Shown in pieces: positions 13,901 to 26,757 of a DNA stretch of 64,000 nt (position 1 is its first letter; each line of letters opens with the position of its first letter). The position numbers were made by a program, and so were the translations under genes. The stretch is from the NCBI GenBank assembly GCA_963693315.1, contig OY856188.1, positions 157,799,426 to 157,863,425 on the forward strand. The letters are read 5' to 3'. The stretch is from Diogma glabrata. Taxonomy: Eukaryota > Arthropoda > Insecta > Diptera > Cylindrotomidae. The notes beneath the pieces are model-generated. The model made no database searches and was not told the DNA's origin. It saw only the letters and a program-made list of their open reading frames with translations.

Positions 13901-14422
13901 CCATTTTTATAATTTTCCTTCAGAACAAAAAAAACTGATTCCCGACAGTCATATGCACAACGAATTTTATCTTTAAAACAAAAAAACAAAAAATGATGCT
14001 AGTCCTAAACTTTCACAAGTTGTTAGATATAAAATAAGCTTCAATTTTGTTTAAAAAAAAAAAAAAAAAAGAGGCTATGCCATCTTTTTTTCAATTACAC
14101 CGTTTTTTTCTTATGTTACACCGTTAAAAATTATTTCAAAAAATTAACAGTGTACATTTTTAAAAACTTTGTTCTAATACCTATTCAACGACATATCATT
14201 TATGAAAATCGATTCAGAAGTTTTTCTACAACCGCTCGTCAAAATGCACTCACATCACAAAATAACAAAAAATTGAGGGGTACCCTGTGAAGACCCCTGG
14301 TCGAAAAAAAAAATTCTAAGAGAACTCGTATTTTTATTTATCCAAGACTATCCATAAACAAAAAATAATCAAAATTAAAAGGGGTCAAGTCAAAACGATG
14401 TTGAATCTTCGTGAAATTGCTC

Positions 14423-15090
14423 CCTATGTACCAAGCCAAATTTATAAAAGACGCGCTCAATTCCTACTGACGTTGAGATTGATTTCAAAATACAAATTAC
14501 TTTATTTCACTTTTTAGTCCAAATAAATTGGAATTTAAACAAGGGGTAGTGGTCACTCGCTTAGCGTCAGATAATTTTTCACAAAAATCATTCATAGAAA
14601 ATGTTGCACAGAACAGAGTTAATTTGGTACATAATTTATAAAATGTGGAAAATTTTAGTGGCAGATTTCTTCGACGAAAGCGATGCCGATTCATTTTCTT
14701 TGTTTTCTAAAACAATGAAATTTTCATTAAAAAGTGCATTTGGATATAGTTACACAGCAACTTAATGTAATGATGTCATAAATGCTGACTAAACGCGTGG
14801 AAATGGGTTTTTGCATCACAAGCAGTGTTGCAAAACGTTACTCGTAACGTAAAAATGAAATAACGAACATAAGTAGCGTTGTTAATAATAACTACTTTCG
14901 TATCGTTTTAAAAATTCATCTGGTGACAATAACGTAAAATGTAACGATAACGTAAATATTTTATTTCGTTTTTTGAACGATTTTGCAAATATCGATTATA
15001 TAAAATCCGACATCTCTGCTCTTTTTAAATGTATGTGCACGCTAAAGATTTTGGTTGTTCTAAAATTTTTTTGATATTTGTCGCAAAATA
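14423..15090. other. No gene seen; possible degraded repeat
   Basis: AT-rich DNA after the CCTA target duplication. The stretch 14824-14960 repeats the motif CGTTAC/GTAACG in both orientations (AAAACGTTACTCGTAACG and several AACGTAA), suggesting a degraded TIR element starting near CAGTGTTGC at 14824. I could not find its other end. Confidence 0.35.
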
Positions 15091-15099
15091 TTAAGCATT

Positions 15100-15180
15100 T
15101 TGTAAATTTTTGATTTGATCTCACTCTGATGAGGTTACGAGTTCGAATCCAACCAAAACACGTAAAAAAGAAAAACAGAG
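15100..15180 (+). repeat. SINE-like tRNA-related piece
   Basis: Contains ATGAGGTTACGAGTTCGAATCC, resembling an RNA polymerase III B box, followed by AAAACACGTAAAAAAG. It is a degraded relative of the piece at 15560-15665. Confidence 0.45.
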
Positions 15181-15559
15181 TTTTTTTACGAGATATTTCC
15201 AGCCATACCTTTGAATTGAAAAATTCAAATTACTTCCCTTGAGTTTAATTGCTCACAAAAATCCCAAATAATTAAAATTCCCCAAAATGTTGTCTAATAT
15301 GCAAGCCAGTATATGAAATAATTGACCAAGTGTCGCTTATAGATTTCACATTGATTGGAAGCAATCAATAATGACTATACATGTGACTTAAAATGTGGCC
15401 TATAATATAGAAATATAACACCTCATATGAATTCACACAATAGTGCTGTCTAGAGATTTAATCCCAAAAATAATGTTAAAATATTTCCGGAAAATAGGTG
15501 TCTAATGACAATTGAGAATTCAACTTAAGTAAATAGAGTGATGATGAAGTCTCAACTTC

Positions 15560-15665
15560 AAAATATCATCGCATTGGTAGCGAAATGAATAGATTTGAGC
15601 TTACTCTGGCACTGATGAGGTTGCGAGTTCGAATCTCTACCGAAACACTTAAAAAAGAAAAAATA
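15560..15665 (+). repeat. SINE-like tRNA-related piece
   Basis: GGTAGCG... resembles an A-box-like start and GGTTGCGAGTTCGAATCTC a B box, with GAAACACTTAAAAAAG after it. The sequence does not fold into a credible tRNA (the T stem fails), so a tRNA-derived SINE fragment is the better reading. Same orientation as 15100-15180, about 480 bp downstream. Confidence 0.5.
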
Positions 15666-15864
15666 TTTGTCTGTTCCATAACGAAATAACGTACCGCAAA
15701 AATAAATATAATGCATTAAAACGTTACGATTTTTTTTTCTTTTTGTAAAACTGATCACAAGTCCAAATAAATCCAAATCATGTTGTAACTGTTTCCAAAT
15801 TCGTACTTATTCACAGGGCTGCTAAAATGACCAAAAAAATCCAAATCATGTCGTTACTGGGGCG

Positions 15865-15960
15865 TCCAATCCCCAAAAGTTTAAATAAAGCGTTCGTCAA
15901 CATCTTAGAATGCATGTAGTTGTGGAACCTATGTCTTAAAAAGCATCTATGTATTGTTCC
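15865..15960 (+). repeat. Dispersed repeat R tail, truncated
   Basis: GCGTTCGTCAACATCTTAGAATGCATGTAGTTGTGGAACC... matches the repeat R tail but stops abruptly at 15960, where CAGCTAACACAATAGG begins. This marks the left edge of a different sequence. Confidence 0.55.
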
Positions 15961-17020
15961 CAGCTAACACAATAGGTGGATTTTAGCTTAAATATAGGTT
16001 GATATTATCTGCACAAAATTTTAGTGAACATTCTCATTTAACCTAAATTTATGTATAATAAAAGGCTAAATTTAACCTAAGTGTCGTACTTTTTCCATAA
16101 AAATATTGTTTAAATTTTCATGTAATTTTTTTGTAATATGCTGGCTAATATGTGATTAAGTTTAACTATAATTTAACCAAATTTTAAGTTAAATAAGTGC
16201 AAATGTTATGTTATATTTTAGCTAGTTATTAGTTAAATTTAACTTGTTTGTTGCACATGCAAACCACAAAATGTATGCTCCGAAATGCCGAAATGTATGC
16301 CCCTCATGATCACATAAGCTTACTTTATAGTATACTACAAACTATTATTATGTTTTTAATAATTAAGGTTCTTTATCCAATACCGAAAAGAAAATTGAAA
16401 ATTAAAGCATTCGGTTTATAAAAAAATAAATATTTAATTGTATTTTTAAGGATTGTTTTCATTATTTTTTCCTGTTTTTTTTTATGTATAACAAAGATCG
16501 AACCTTTCTTTATACATAAACATTTCCATCCATTCAAAAATACGCTCCAAAGTATGTATAAAAATGTTTATTTGAAGTCGGCTTAGAAATTGTCATAAAA
16601 ACCTATTTTGTCCTTAAATGCATTAGTTTAGGAGATAGATAATATCATATCCATAATTCCTAGCCATAAAATTATTTACCTGTTATTTAAGTTAAATTTT
16701 GTCAGGTGTTTCATGAAATAACTTAAATTTAACCTAAATTTTTTCACGTATTTTATTTAATACATGTAAATTATCTAGCTATTAAGTGGAAAATTGATCA
16801 TATAATTCTTATCTAGAATACATTTAATAGCTACAATATCTGACTTTGGCCGAGTAAATTCATGTATATTTCATGTAACAGCTGAATACAAAACTAAGCA
16901 AGTGCAAATTATATGTAATTTTACTGTACCAAAGTCAGATATTGTAGTTATTACATGTTTTTTTCATGAGAATTACATGTAATTGAACCATCCATTTTTC
17001 TTTAACCTTACTTTATTATC
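15961..17020. repeat. Region rich in TTAAATTTAACCTAA-type motifs
   Basis: Repeated short motifs (TTAACCTAAATTT, TTAAATTTAACTT) and TACATG/CATGTA strings occur here and again at about 19270-19690, bracketing the coding pieces at 17402-19082. A perfect 19-bp inverted repeat, CTACAATATCTGACTTTGG at 16831-16849 and its inverse at 16929-16947, lies inside. This could be subterminal sequence of a larger DNA element; no matching outer ends were found. Confidence 0.4.
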
Positions 17021-17401
17021 GGGCTGTCATTCTACCATAAAAAAGCTTAAAAATAATATTATAAGAAACAACATTTTTAAAAAATGAATGAAAAAGCCTT
17101 ATTCTTACCCTTATTCTTGTTTACTGAGTTTTATTATTTTTTACTATATACGCATTTCGAAAGCTAAATTTTGAAGTAAGATACTTTCCATATTTCCATT
17201 ATATACCGGAGGTTCAATAAAAACCCATTTTTAAAAATTAATAATCTAACTACAAGAAATTATAAAATATAAACCAAAATGAATGAATCTAATAAAATAA
17301 TAAAACAATATCCTTCAGTCATAAATATAGGTCTTTTAATTATTAGGTTAAATAAATTAGATTTTATGTTTCCTTCTTTATTGTTCATCAGGTTCAACAG
17401 T

Positions 17402-17875
17402 TCATTGTTCATCCAATGGTAGATTTTCAATGCCAGCCTTGTTCAACAATTTCAGTGGTTGTGACAACGCTGTTAATGAAATCTTGTTTTGCAAAGCCCA
17501 TTGCCTCAGTTCGTTCAACAGATCTATTTTAGTTTGAGCGTTATGCTCATATTCCAGGTGTTCGCGCATCAATTCCTCAGCAATATCTGCTCCTGATAAT
17601 AAAAATTTAGCATTTTCACCAACTTGGGATGTACAATCATCTGGCATATCATCGTCACACTCTACATTTTCATCACAAGTAACAGTAACGGGGATGGTAT
17701 TTTCGATCATAGCATTTTCTGCTGGCAAATTATTTTCAAAAATGGCATTCAGTTGTTGTGGCGGTGGCCGATCCATTTCTTCATCCGTTGACACATTTGA
17801 TGCATCAAATCTTGCTTCGAATTCGGCCGCTCTCTTCCGCCGCATTATGTAGTATCGACCGTTTTTCAGAGGCAT
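17402..17875 (-). CDS. Hypothetical protein, 157 residues, probably TE-derived
   Basis: An intact frame from ATG to stop. The N terminus is basic (KNGRYYIMRRKRAAEFEARFD), the middle acidic and proline-containing (STDEEMDRPPPQQ, ECDDDMPDD), and residues about 110-145 form a likely helical segment (EHNAQTKIDLLNELRQWALQ followed by NKISLTALSQPLKLLNKAG). The LRQWA...I...AL...LLK pattern resembles a short conserved segment I associate with N-terminal parts of some animal transposon proteins; that is a memory-based impression, not a match I can verify. A 5'-truncated LINE lies directly upstream (17965-19100) on the same strand and may have separated this frame from its promoter. GC content is higher than its surroundings. 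Function unknown. Confidence 0.45.
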   Translation of the reverse strand: MPLKNGRYYIMRRKRAAEFEARFDASNVSTDEEMDRPPPQQLNAIFENNLPAENAMIENTIPVTVTCDENVECDDDMPDDCTSQVGENAKFLLSGADIAEELMREHLEYEHNAQTKIDLLNELRQWALQNKISLTALSQPLKLLNKAGIENLPLDEQ

Positions 17876-17964
17876 TTTTTACTATTTAAAGCAACGTTAG
17901 TGAGAGAAATATATAATAAAGACTGTATCCGAGCGATTTGATCAATATACTGCGCACTAATAAT

Positions 17965-19100
17965 TTTTTTCTTTTTTTTTTTCATTTATTTCATAAATTT
18001 GTTTAGTTACAAAAGAAAAAAATCTTGAGAGTAACAATTTTGTTTGTTTTTTGTACTGGAGCATTAAATTTTATGATTATGCATATTAAAAATATTTCAA
18101 AGGAAAAGTTTGCTAACCCTTTCGAATATTTTCATTATTTCTACTGTTCCTATTGTGTTCTAGTAATTCTAATTCTAATGCTATGGTACTATTATACATA
18201 TTACTATATTAACAATATTAATAACATTATTCATGGGTTATGTTTTTGTTGGTATAGGTTAAAGAAATATTGATGACCGTCGTGTTTAAATTGTGCAATG
18301 CTGAGTGTATTTTGTATTGTTAGTGGTAATCCGTTGAACAAGTCTACTCCCTTGTAAAGCAGCGTATTTAGTCCAGTGTTTGTTTTTATCTGTGGTAGGT
18401 TTAATGCATGTGTTTGTCTGGTGGCGTGTGTGTGTTTATTATATCTATAAAATAGCTCAAAATTGTGTTTAATTAGATTGTTTTTAATTTTAAAAATCAA
18501 TACGGTAATTTGTACATTATTTATTACCTCCAGAGGAATTGTTTTTGTTTTTAATTGTTTTTTCATATATAAAAGTCTTGTAGAGAAAAGTCTGGAGTGC
18601 CCATAAATCGTTTTAACAGATTTATTTTGAAGAATTTTAAGCTCATTTAACCTTGTTGTTGTCGCATTGCTCCATATTGGATTAAGGTAGAGTAAGTGTG
18701 TCAATATGTGGGAGTTATAAATATTCCAGAGTGCGTTTTCGTGTAAATACGGTTTAAGGCGTCGCATTGCAAATATCATAGGTCTAATTTTGTTTTTGAT
18801 TTTGTGGATGTGATCGGACCAATTTAACTTATCGTCAATACCAAGCCCGAGATATTTAGTTGACAATACTCGATTGATTGTGTCGTTATTTATCGTGATG
18901 ATTGGTAAGATATCTATGTTTATCACTTTATTTTTATTGAATAACATGTAACTGCTTTTGTTTGTGTTTATGTGTAAATTAATACTTCGCAAAAAGCTTT
19001 CTATTACTTTGATATCGTCTTGCATATGTAGAAAAACGACTTCAATTTCTTTTGAGCTGTAGGATATAACGGCATCATACATTTGTAATTTTCCCTTAAG
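17965..19100 (-). mobile_element. 5'-truncated LINE (non-LTR retrotransposon)
   Basis: On the minus strand an RT C-terminal region (18231-19082) is followed by about 250 bp of 3' flank ending in an A-rich tail (plus-strand T-rich run at about 17967-17985). The 5' end is lost within the RT palm, a typical result of incomplete target-primed reverse transcription. A target duplication was not identified. Confidence 0.65.
18231..19082 (-). pseudogene. LINE reverse transcriptase, C-terminal part
   Basis: A 283-residue frame beginning at MYDAVISYSSKEI, which corresponds to the catalytic (Y/F)ADD box region of APE-type LINE RTs with two residues missing: YADDAVI would be expected but the sequence reads YDAVI. 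It continues through the thumb (STKYLGLGIDDKLNWSDHI, MIFAMRRLKPYL) and the conserved C-terminal region (LFNGLPLTIQN). The frame is otherwise open, so the copy is fairly young, but it lacks the endonuclease and most of the RT. It is clearly different in sequence from the LINE at 23530-26510. Confidence 0.75.
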
Positions 19101-19269
19101 TTGGAGTTCAAAGATTTAATAATAAATGTCATCGGAAAACGAGATTTGCTATAAATCTTTATGGATACTTATAAACACATATACTTATTATATGTATTAT
19201 ATGAAAAAGACAGCAAAAATTTAGTTAACAATCGTTCACTAAACCAAATTAAATGCAATATTACATGTA

Positions 19270-19690
19270 AAACTTGACCTATTTAACTTAACAACTGTCT
19301 GAGAATTCTTTTAGGTTTCAATGTTCCGCAGTTATGTTAATTTTAGGCTATTTAACTTATTTCATGAAATAACTGTTGCAATGTCAGCTAAATTACCGCT
19401 AGCTAAACAACAGGTAATAAGTTAAATACATGTATTAGATACACTTTTGTAACTTAAATTTTCACTTAATACATGAAATACATGTACTATCTGTATTACA
19501 TGATTTTTTTTACTTAAATTTGTATACTTAATATGTTAAATTTACCTATTAACTTATTTTTTTACACCAAAAACGTAATTAACTATAATTTTCGACTAAA
19601 AATACATGTACACTAATTAGCTGAAACTATTACCTAGTCATCTATTACCTTTTTCCACATGTTTAACCAAACTTTTACTTAAATTTAACC
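19270..19690. repeat. Second cluster of TTAACTTAAATTT-type motifs
   Basis: Counterpart of 15961-17020: repeated TTAACTTAT, ACTTAAATTT and ACATGTA strings. Consistent with the other subterminal region of one element interrupted by the LINE, but not proven. Confidence 0.35.
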
Positions 19691-20042
19691 AAATCCCAAA
19701 ATGGTTCATCTAAATTGCCGACAAACAAATATTGTAAAAATGTTTTGACATGTGATTCCTTTTAAAAACTTTCAAATTTTAATGGCGTTTTAGGTGTAAA
19801 TGTATTAAAATCGATAAAATACCACATTATGCAACAGTTCAATTAAAAAACAAATAAGTAACATTGCTACATTTAAAAAAAAAATAGATTTTGTTCAAAA
19901 CATTGTTTTTTGGAATAAAAACCAATTTGTTTTGAACATTGTTTTAAACAGTGTTTAAAACAAACCAACTCTGTAGAGGGGAGAGGAGGGTAGGGCATCA
20001 AATCTTACTCTTGCCTAGGGCGTAATTAAGCCTCGTCCCGGC

Positions 20043-20046
<4 letters not shown>

Positions 20047-20128
<82 letters not shown>

Positions 20129-20140
20129 TATATATATAAA
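20047..20140. repeat. (AT)n microsatellite right of the hAT-type interval
   Basis: AT array decaying into ATTATATATA variants; counterpart of 9929-10001. Confidence 0.95.
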
Positions 20141-22297
<2,157 letters not shown>

Positions 22298-22497
22298 NNN
22301 NNNNNNNNNNNNNNNNNNNNNNNNNNNNNNNNNNNNNNNNNNNNNNNNNNNNNNNNNNNNNNNNNNNNNNNNNNNNNNNNNNNNNNNNNNNNNNNNNNNN
22401 NNNNNNNNNNNNNNNNNNNNNNNNNNNNNNNNNNNNNNNNNNNNNNNNNNNNNNNNNNNNNNNNNNNNNNNNNNNNNNNNNNNNNNNNNNNNNNNNN
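22298..22497. other. Assembly gap, 200 N
   Basis: Exactly 200 unknown bases, probably a scaffold gap of arbitrary size. Frames running through it are meaningless, and features on either side may not be truly adjacent. Confidence 0.99.
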
Positions 22498-23110
22498 AAT
22501 CGATCTGTAATTGTAGGCTACCGTAGGGATATACACCTGAAAACCAGAAATTGTTATGCAGAAATATTGGAAACAGTACTAAAACCTTGTATACCAAGTT
22601 TAAATAAGATCATAAGCTGGAATTAGAAGATTTAAAGTTACAGGTGTTCAATTTTGAAATAAAACCAGATTTTTCATTTGCAAGTGAACCTGGATCATTT
22701 CCCAAAGTTTCATAAAGATCTTATGCAGGAATGACTCGAAACCACCCACCCACCCACAAATGTACACCATATTTTTATTGAGTTTTTAGATAGAGGATGG
22801 TTCAAAACAAAATAAAAAAGTCCGAGCGGCAAGATGTCCGCTACAAATAGGTAGATTTCGAGATCAGACAGTTTTGTGTACAAATAGAATCTGATGTATC
22901 AGATTAGTTTAAACATAACAAATATATCATATGTCGTGCAATTTTTTTTTAATAAAATGTGTGGTGTAGTAGGAATTACAATATGTTTAACAATAACACA
23001 TAAAAACCTTTTAAGACCAAGGTCCCACAACAACATACGTTCAGAGGTGTGGATGGACGTAAACCTTTCTGTTTTTTATATTTTTTGTTAAAAAAAAGAA
23101 AAAGAAAAAA
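22498..23110. repeat. Repeat pieces, including an inverted repeat R tail
   Basis: 22806-22915 matches 8818-8925. 22955-23075 read on the minus strand is a repeat R tail (GAACGTATGTTGTTGTGGGACC, CTTAAAAGG, AATTCCTACTACACC). CCACCC is tandemly repeated at about 22743-22757. No gene seen. Confidence 0.5.
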
Positions 23111-26100
23111 AAAGTGAAAGAAAATTATAAGGGATAGGATAAGAATATTTTGCAAAAAAAAATTAATTCGGATAAGTTTTTCTTATCATTCAAATTTTTA
23201 TTTTATTTATTTTTATGTAGAATTGTAGTTATTTTATTAGTTTTGTTGTTAGTTTTCTTGTGGTCTTGTTGACTCAATAACAGGTTTTAAGTACACTTTA
23301 TGTATAGTTTCCTGTCTTTGAGTTACATCTTGTTTTGATGTTTCTAAAATAATATTTTGTTTACAATTTCATAATTTTAATTGTCGATTTTAACAGTGAA
23401 CCTAGACTTAGATTCAGGTTGTCCAGCTGTTGAAGTAGTCAATTTCAATTTCAATTTGACTTTGTTTGTTTTCGCATTATTGTGGTTTTCGTATGTATGT
23501 TTTTCATTGATATTTCTCTATGAATTAAAATGGCAAAATTATCTATCAGCTATGCGAACATAAGAGGATTGAATATAAACCTTAATTCAGTCCATCTTTT
23601 TCTTGACACTATGAAACCTGATATTTTGTTTTTAACGGAAACGATTATCAGTGCGCGTGCTGTGACCTTAGATAAAAACAAATACCTTTGTCCCAATTAT
23701 GAACTTGAATCCTCATTCTATACTAAGCATGGGGTTTGTGCTTATATTAGGGATACTATACCATATGTGAGATTAAATAAATTTGAATTAAATGCAAAAT
23801 TTCACAATATGGTGTCACTAAAAATTAGTTGCCCAAGTCAAACGCTGTTTGTCTTTGGACTTTACCGTTCACCTAATTCACCTGAGAACTCTAATTTATT
23901 TCATGACTTATCTGAGAAGATAGATAGGTTGGTTGAGTATCCTAATGCAAAGTTTATAGTTCTTGGAGATTTTAATGTCCACAATAAAGAATGGCTTACA
24001 CACAGCTCTAAAACTGACGAGGTTGGTAGACAGGCTGAGTTGTTTGCTCTTTATCACAATTTTACTCAAATAATAGACCAGCCAACCAGAGTTCCTGACA
24101 TTCCTGGTCAAAGTAGTAATTTGCTCGATTTATTTTTGACAAACGATCCATGTCTGGTTCAATTTAAAATATCAGAACCATTGGGTGGTTCAGATCATAA
24201 TTTGATCTCCACACAACTAAATATACAAATTCCAAAACAATTTAAAGCGAATCCACGCAATGTTTGGGATTACAAAGCTGCGGATTGGCAAGGACTTAAA
24301 AGTTTTTTTAAATGTTTTCCTTGGAAACGCTATTGCCTTACCGGCCAAGACCCAGACATAGCTGCATCAAATTTTTCTGAAACTGTAATTGATGGTATGC
24401 ACAGATTTATTCCTAATAAATTGATCATTCCGAAAACTGATCTATGGTTTTCTAGTAAATGCAAAAAAGCTATAAAAGTTAAAAAAAAGGCTTTTCGAAA
24501 GTTGAATCAAAACAAAACCGATGAAAACCTTAGACAGTACCGTAAAGAGAGAAATTTATGTCGTAAGTTAATAGATGAAGAGAAACATCTATTTAATAGG
24601 AAAAAAGCATCTAAATTCGCAGAACATCCGACTGGTTCACGCAATTTCTATAAAGCCGCAAAGGCTGTCCAAAGCAACTTTTGTAAATCTGCCCTACCGC
24701 CTCTTGTTAATAGAGATGTCCCTATCATTGATCCAAAAGAGAAAGCTAATTTGCTTGGGCATTATTTCTCTTTAAATTCTACTTTAAAAGAACCTAATTT
24801 CCAACCTAAACCTATTTCTAAAGTTTCTTATAAAATGAGGCGGATAATTTTTCGGAAAAACATTGTTCGAAAAATGCTTTTAAAAATCAATACTAACAAT
24901 GCAACAGGCCCTGATTTTATTCCTCTGATTATACTTAAAACATTTGCTAGGGAGCTAGCACCAATCCTCACTAAAATCTTCTATTTGTCATATAAGAAAG
25001 GAATTTTTCCTGAAATTTGGAAAATGGCTAGTGTACAGCCAGTTTCAAAAAAGGGCAGTAAGACTGATCCTACGAATTACAGACCCATTTCAATTTTATC
25101 GGTAGTTGCTAAAATTTTTGAGAAATATGTCAATTTTAATTTATTGAGCTTCTTAGAGTCTTCCAAATTAATTAATGAGAGACAATATGGATTTCGAAAA
25201 GGAAGAGCGACGGGAGATTTGCTGTCTTTTGTCACTCATATCTGGAACAAGTCGCTTGAAAACTTTGGAGAAACATTCGGTGTTGCTCTTGATATTTCCA
25301 AGGCATTTGACAAAGTTTGGCACAACAACCTTATATTCAAATTGAGATCCTATGGTTTAGACGACCAGCTTATATCTTGGATACAGAGCTTTATATCTGA
25401 TCAAAAATTTCGGGTCAATGTTGACGGTGTATCATCGAATACTTTTTCAACTAATGCAGGCGTTCCTCAGGGTTCCGCTTTGTCACCAACTCTTTTTCTT
25501 ATCTATATTAATGATTTGTTGGACTCAACGGTTCATCCTATACATAGTTTTCCTGATGATAGCACGCTACATGCGTCTCATGAAGCACTTAAATTATATA
25601 CACCCTTAGCGCTTAGTGAGTGTAGGTCAAAATTGATAGATTCCCTTAACACTGATCTTAAAACAATTATGGATTGGGGTATTGCTAACAGTGTTGAATT
25701 CAATACAAGCAAAACACAGGTTTGTCATTTTTCTAGGATAACGACACCCAATCCTTTTCCATTAACGTTTGGCCCCAAAAATCTTTTAGAGAATGACTCT
25801 AGGAGTTGAGATTGAAAATAATATGAAGTGGAATTCTCATATTTTTAATCTGGCTAAGAATGCTGTTCAAAAGTTAGGATTTTTGGGGCGATGTCGTAAG
25901 TTTTTCGATAGCGAACAACTTCTTTTAGTTTATAAATCTTTTATACGTCGCTGCATGGAATACTGTTCTCACATATGGGGTGGAGCTTACTTGAGTAGTC
26001 TCAACTGCCTTGATTCTGTACAGCGTAGAGCTATTAAACTCATTGGTAACCCAAGTCTTACTAACGGTCTTGATTCCTTGCAGCACAGAAGAAATGTTGC

Positions 26101-26484
26101 TGATTTGACTATATTTTATAAATATATTATGGATGAACGAGCTTCTGAAGAGATCAAATCGATTTTACCTAAATCAGCAAACCTTTCGCGTCACACCAGA
26201 GGAAACGTAGCAGCGCATCCCTTTACAGTTCAAATAATTAGGTGTAGAACTGTAGCCTTCCAACGTGACTTTTTCAACAGAGTTTCTCATCTTTGGAACG
26301 CCTTACCTTCCTGGGTTTTCCCTGATGAATTTAATCCTCAAGGCTTTAAAGTTAACGTTCATAAATTTCTCAGAGAATCTTAATTTGCATTCCATTCTTA
26401 TCCCTAGTTGGCATGGTATCTTCGGATATTCAGAGACGTTAATTTATAATTTATTATAATTAACACTAAACATGCCTAACTTTG

Positions 26485-26510
<26 letters not shown>
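23110..26510 (+). mobile_element. APE-type LINE (Jockey/CR1-like), nearly complete ORF2
   Basis: Contains a possible 5' region (about 23110-23529), an endonuclease-reverse transcriptase frame (23530-26383, with one frameshift), a short 3' untranslated region and a poly(A) run at 26488-26510 after AATAAA. No ORF1 (gag-like) is visible upstream, so the copy is probably 5'-truncated. The poly(A) abuts the sequence ATCATAAAA that begins a partial LTR (26511-26757), which shows the LINE inserted into the 3' LTR of the Ty3/gypsy element. The expected other half of that LTR is not found upstream. The 5' boundary is approximate. Confidence 0.75.
23530..26383 (+). pseudogene. LINE endonuclease-reverse transcriptase, one frameshift
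   Basis: Residues 1-230 form an APE-type endonuclease: SYANIRGL near 7-14, LTET with Glu37, GDFN at 146-149, NLLDLFLTN at 197-205 and SDHNLI at 221-226. A linker follows. The RT spans about 455-700: NATGPDFIP (457-465), LDISKAFDKVW (587-597), GVPQGSALSP (644-653). The catalytic box reads FPDD (674-677) where FADD is expected; Ala to Pro there is likely damaging. The frame is lost near 25790 and resumes at 25793 (TLGVEIENNMKW) to the stop at 26383. The enzyme would nick DNA and copy its RNA at the nick; this copy is very probably inactive. Confidence 0.85.
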
Positions 26511-26515
<5 letters not shown>

Positions 26516-26757
26516 AAAAAAAATCAAATCCCGTTGGAATGTTTGGATTAATTAATTATCAGAAAAAAAAGCAATATAACTCATAAAAATGATATTTGCA
26601 AATTGTTTAAATATTTCTGACGTAATAATTTATTATTATTTCTGTTACATTTTTTTATTAGTACATTTATTGAATTTGGTTATAATGAAGTCGCTGCAGG
26701 AATTCAGGCAACGTAATAAAGTGGTTTTCTAATTGTAACCCAATATGATGGGTTACA
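26511..26757 (-). repeat. Partial 3' LTR of the Ty3/gypsy element
   Basis: Nearly identical to 39788-40036, differing at a few positions only (for example AATTC versus ATTTC). On the minus strand it begins TGTAACCCATCATATTGGG, a short inverted repeat at the LTR edge. The LINE poly(A) tail abuts its inner side, so the remaining ~1.2 kb of the LTR is missing or displaced. No strong polypurine tract is seen directly upstream; a purine/pyrimidine-rich stretch lies about 45 bp away. Confidence 0.8.

Larger units (their letters stand above)
10849..14422 (+). mobile_element. Element I copy 2, full-length DDE-like DNA transposon
   Basis: Complete element of 3574 bp. It begins GAGCAATTTCACG and ends CGTGAAATTGCTC, and CCTA flanks both ends (10845-10848 and 14423-14426), giving a 4-bp target duplication. 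Long inverted repeats of about 600 bp (roughly 10849-11450 and 13823-14422) bracket the coding region. After the first 13 bp the two ends differ over about 30 bp, then resume matching at TTTTGACTTGACCCC. A copy of the left terminal sequence recurs just inside the left arm at 11451. The coding region has two frame changes and a stop, so this copy is inactive. A second copy ends at 2261. Confidence 0.85.
10002..20046. mobile_element. hAT-type element interval with nested insertions
   Basis: The left terminus CAGAGCCGGGACGAGG (10002-10017) is matched exactly, inverted, by CCTCGTCCCGGCTCTG (20031-20046). Next to each terminus is a second inverted motif (GCCTAGGGCG near 10039 and 19997-20022). CAGNGCCGG-type ends are typical of many hAT elements. 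Eight bases on both sides read TATATATA, as a hAT 8-bp duplication would, but this is uninformative in an AT array. The 10,045-bp interval is inflated by nested repeats: element I (10849-14422), SINE-like pieces, an unplaced ORF and a LINE. I found no hAT transposase, so the original element may have been non-autonomous. Confidence 0.65.

Noticed and set aside
15575..15650. Possible tRNA gene
   Set aside because: A B-box-like string is present but the T stem and acceptor stem do not pair, so a SINE-like fragment is more likely.
14824..15740. hAT-like element starting at CAGTGTTGC with ACGTTAC repeats
   Set aside because: No matching right end or 8-bp duplication could be found; kept only as a note in the feature list.
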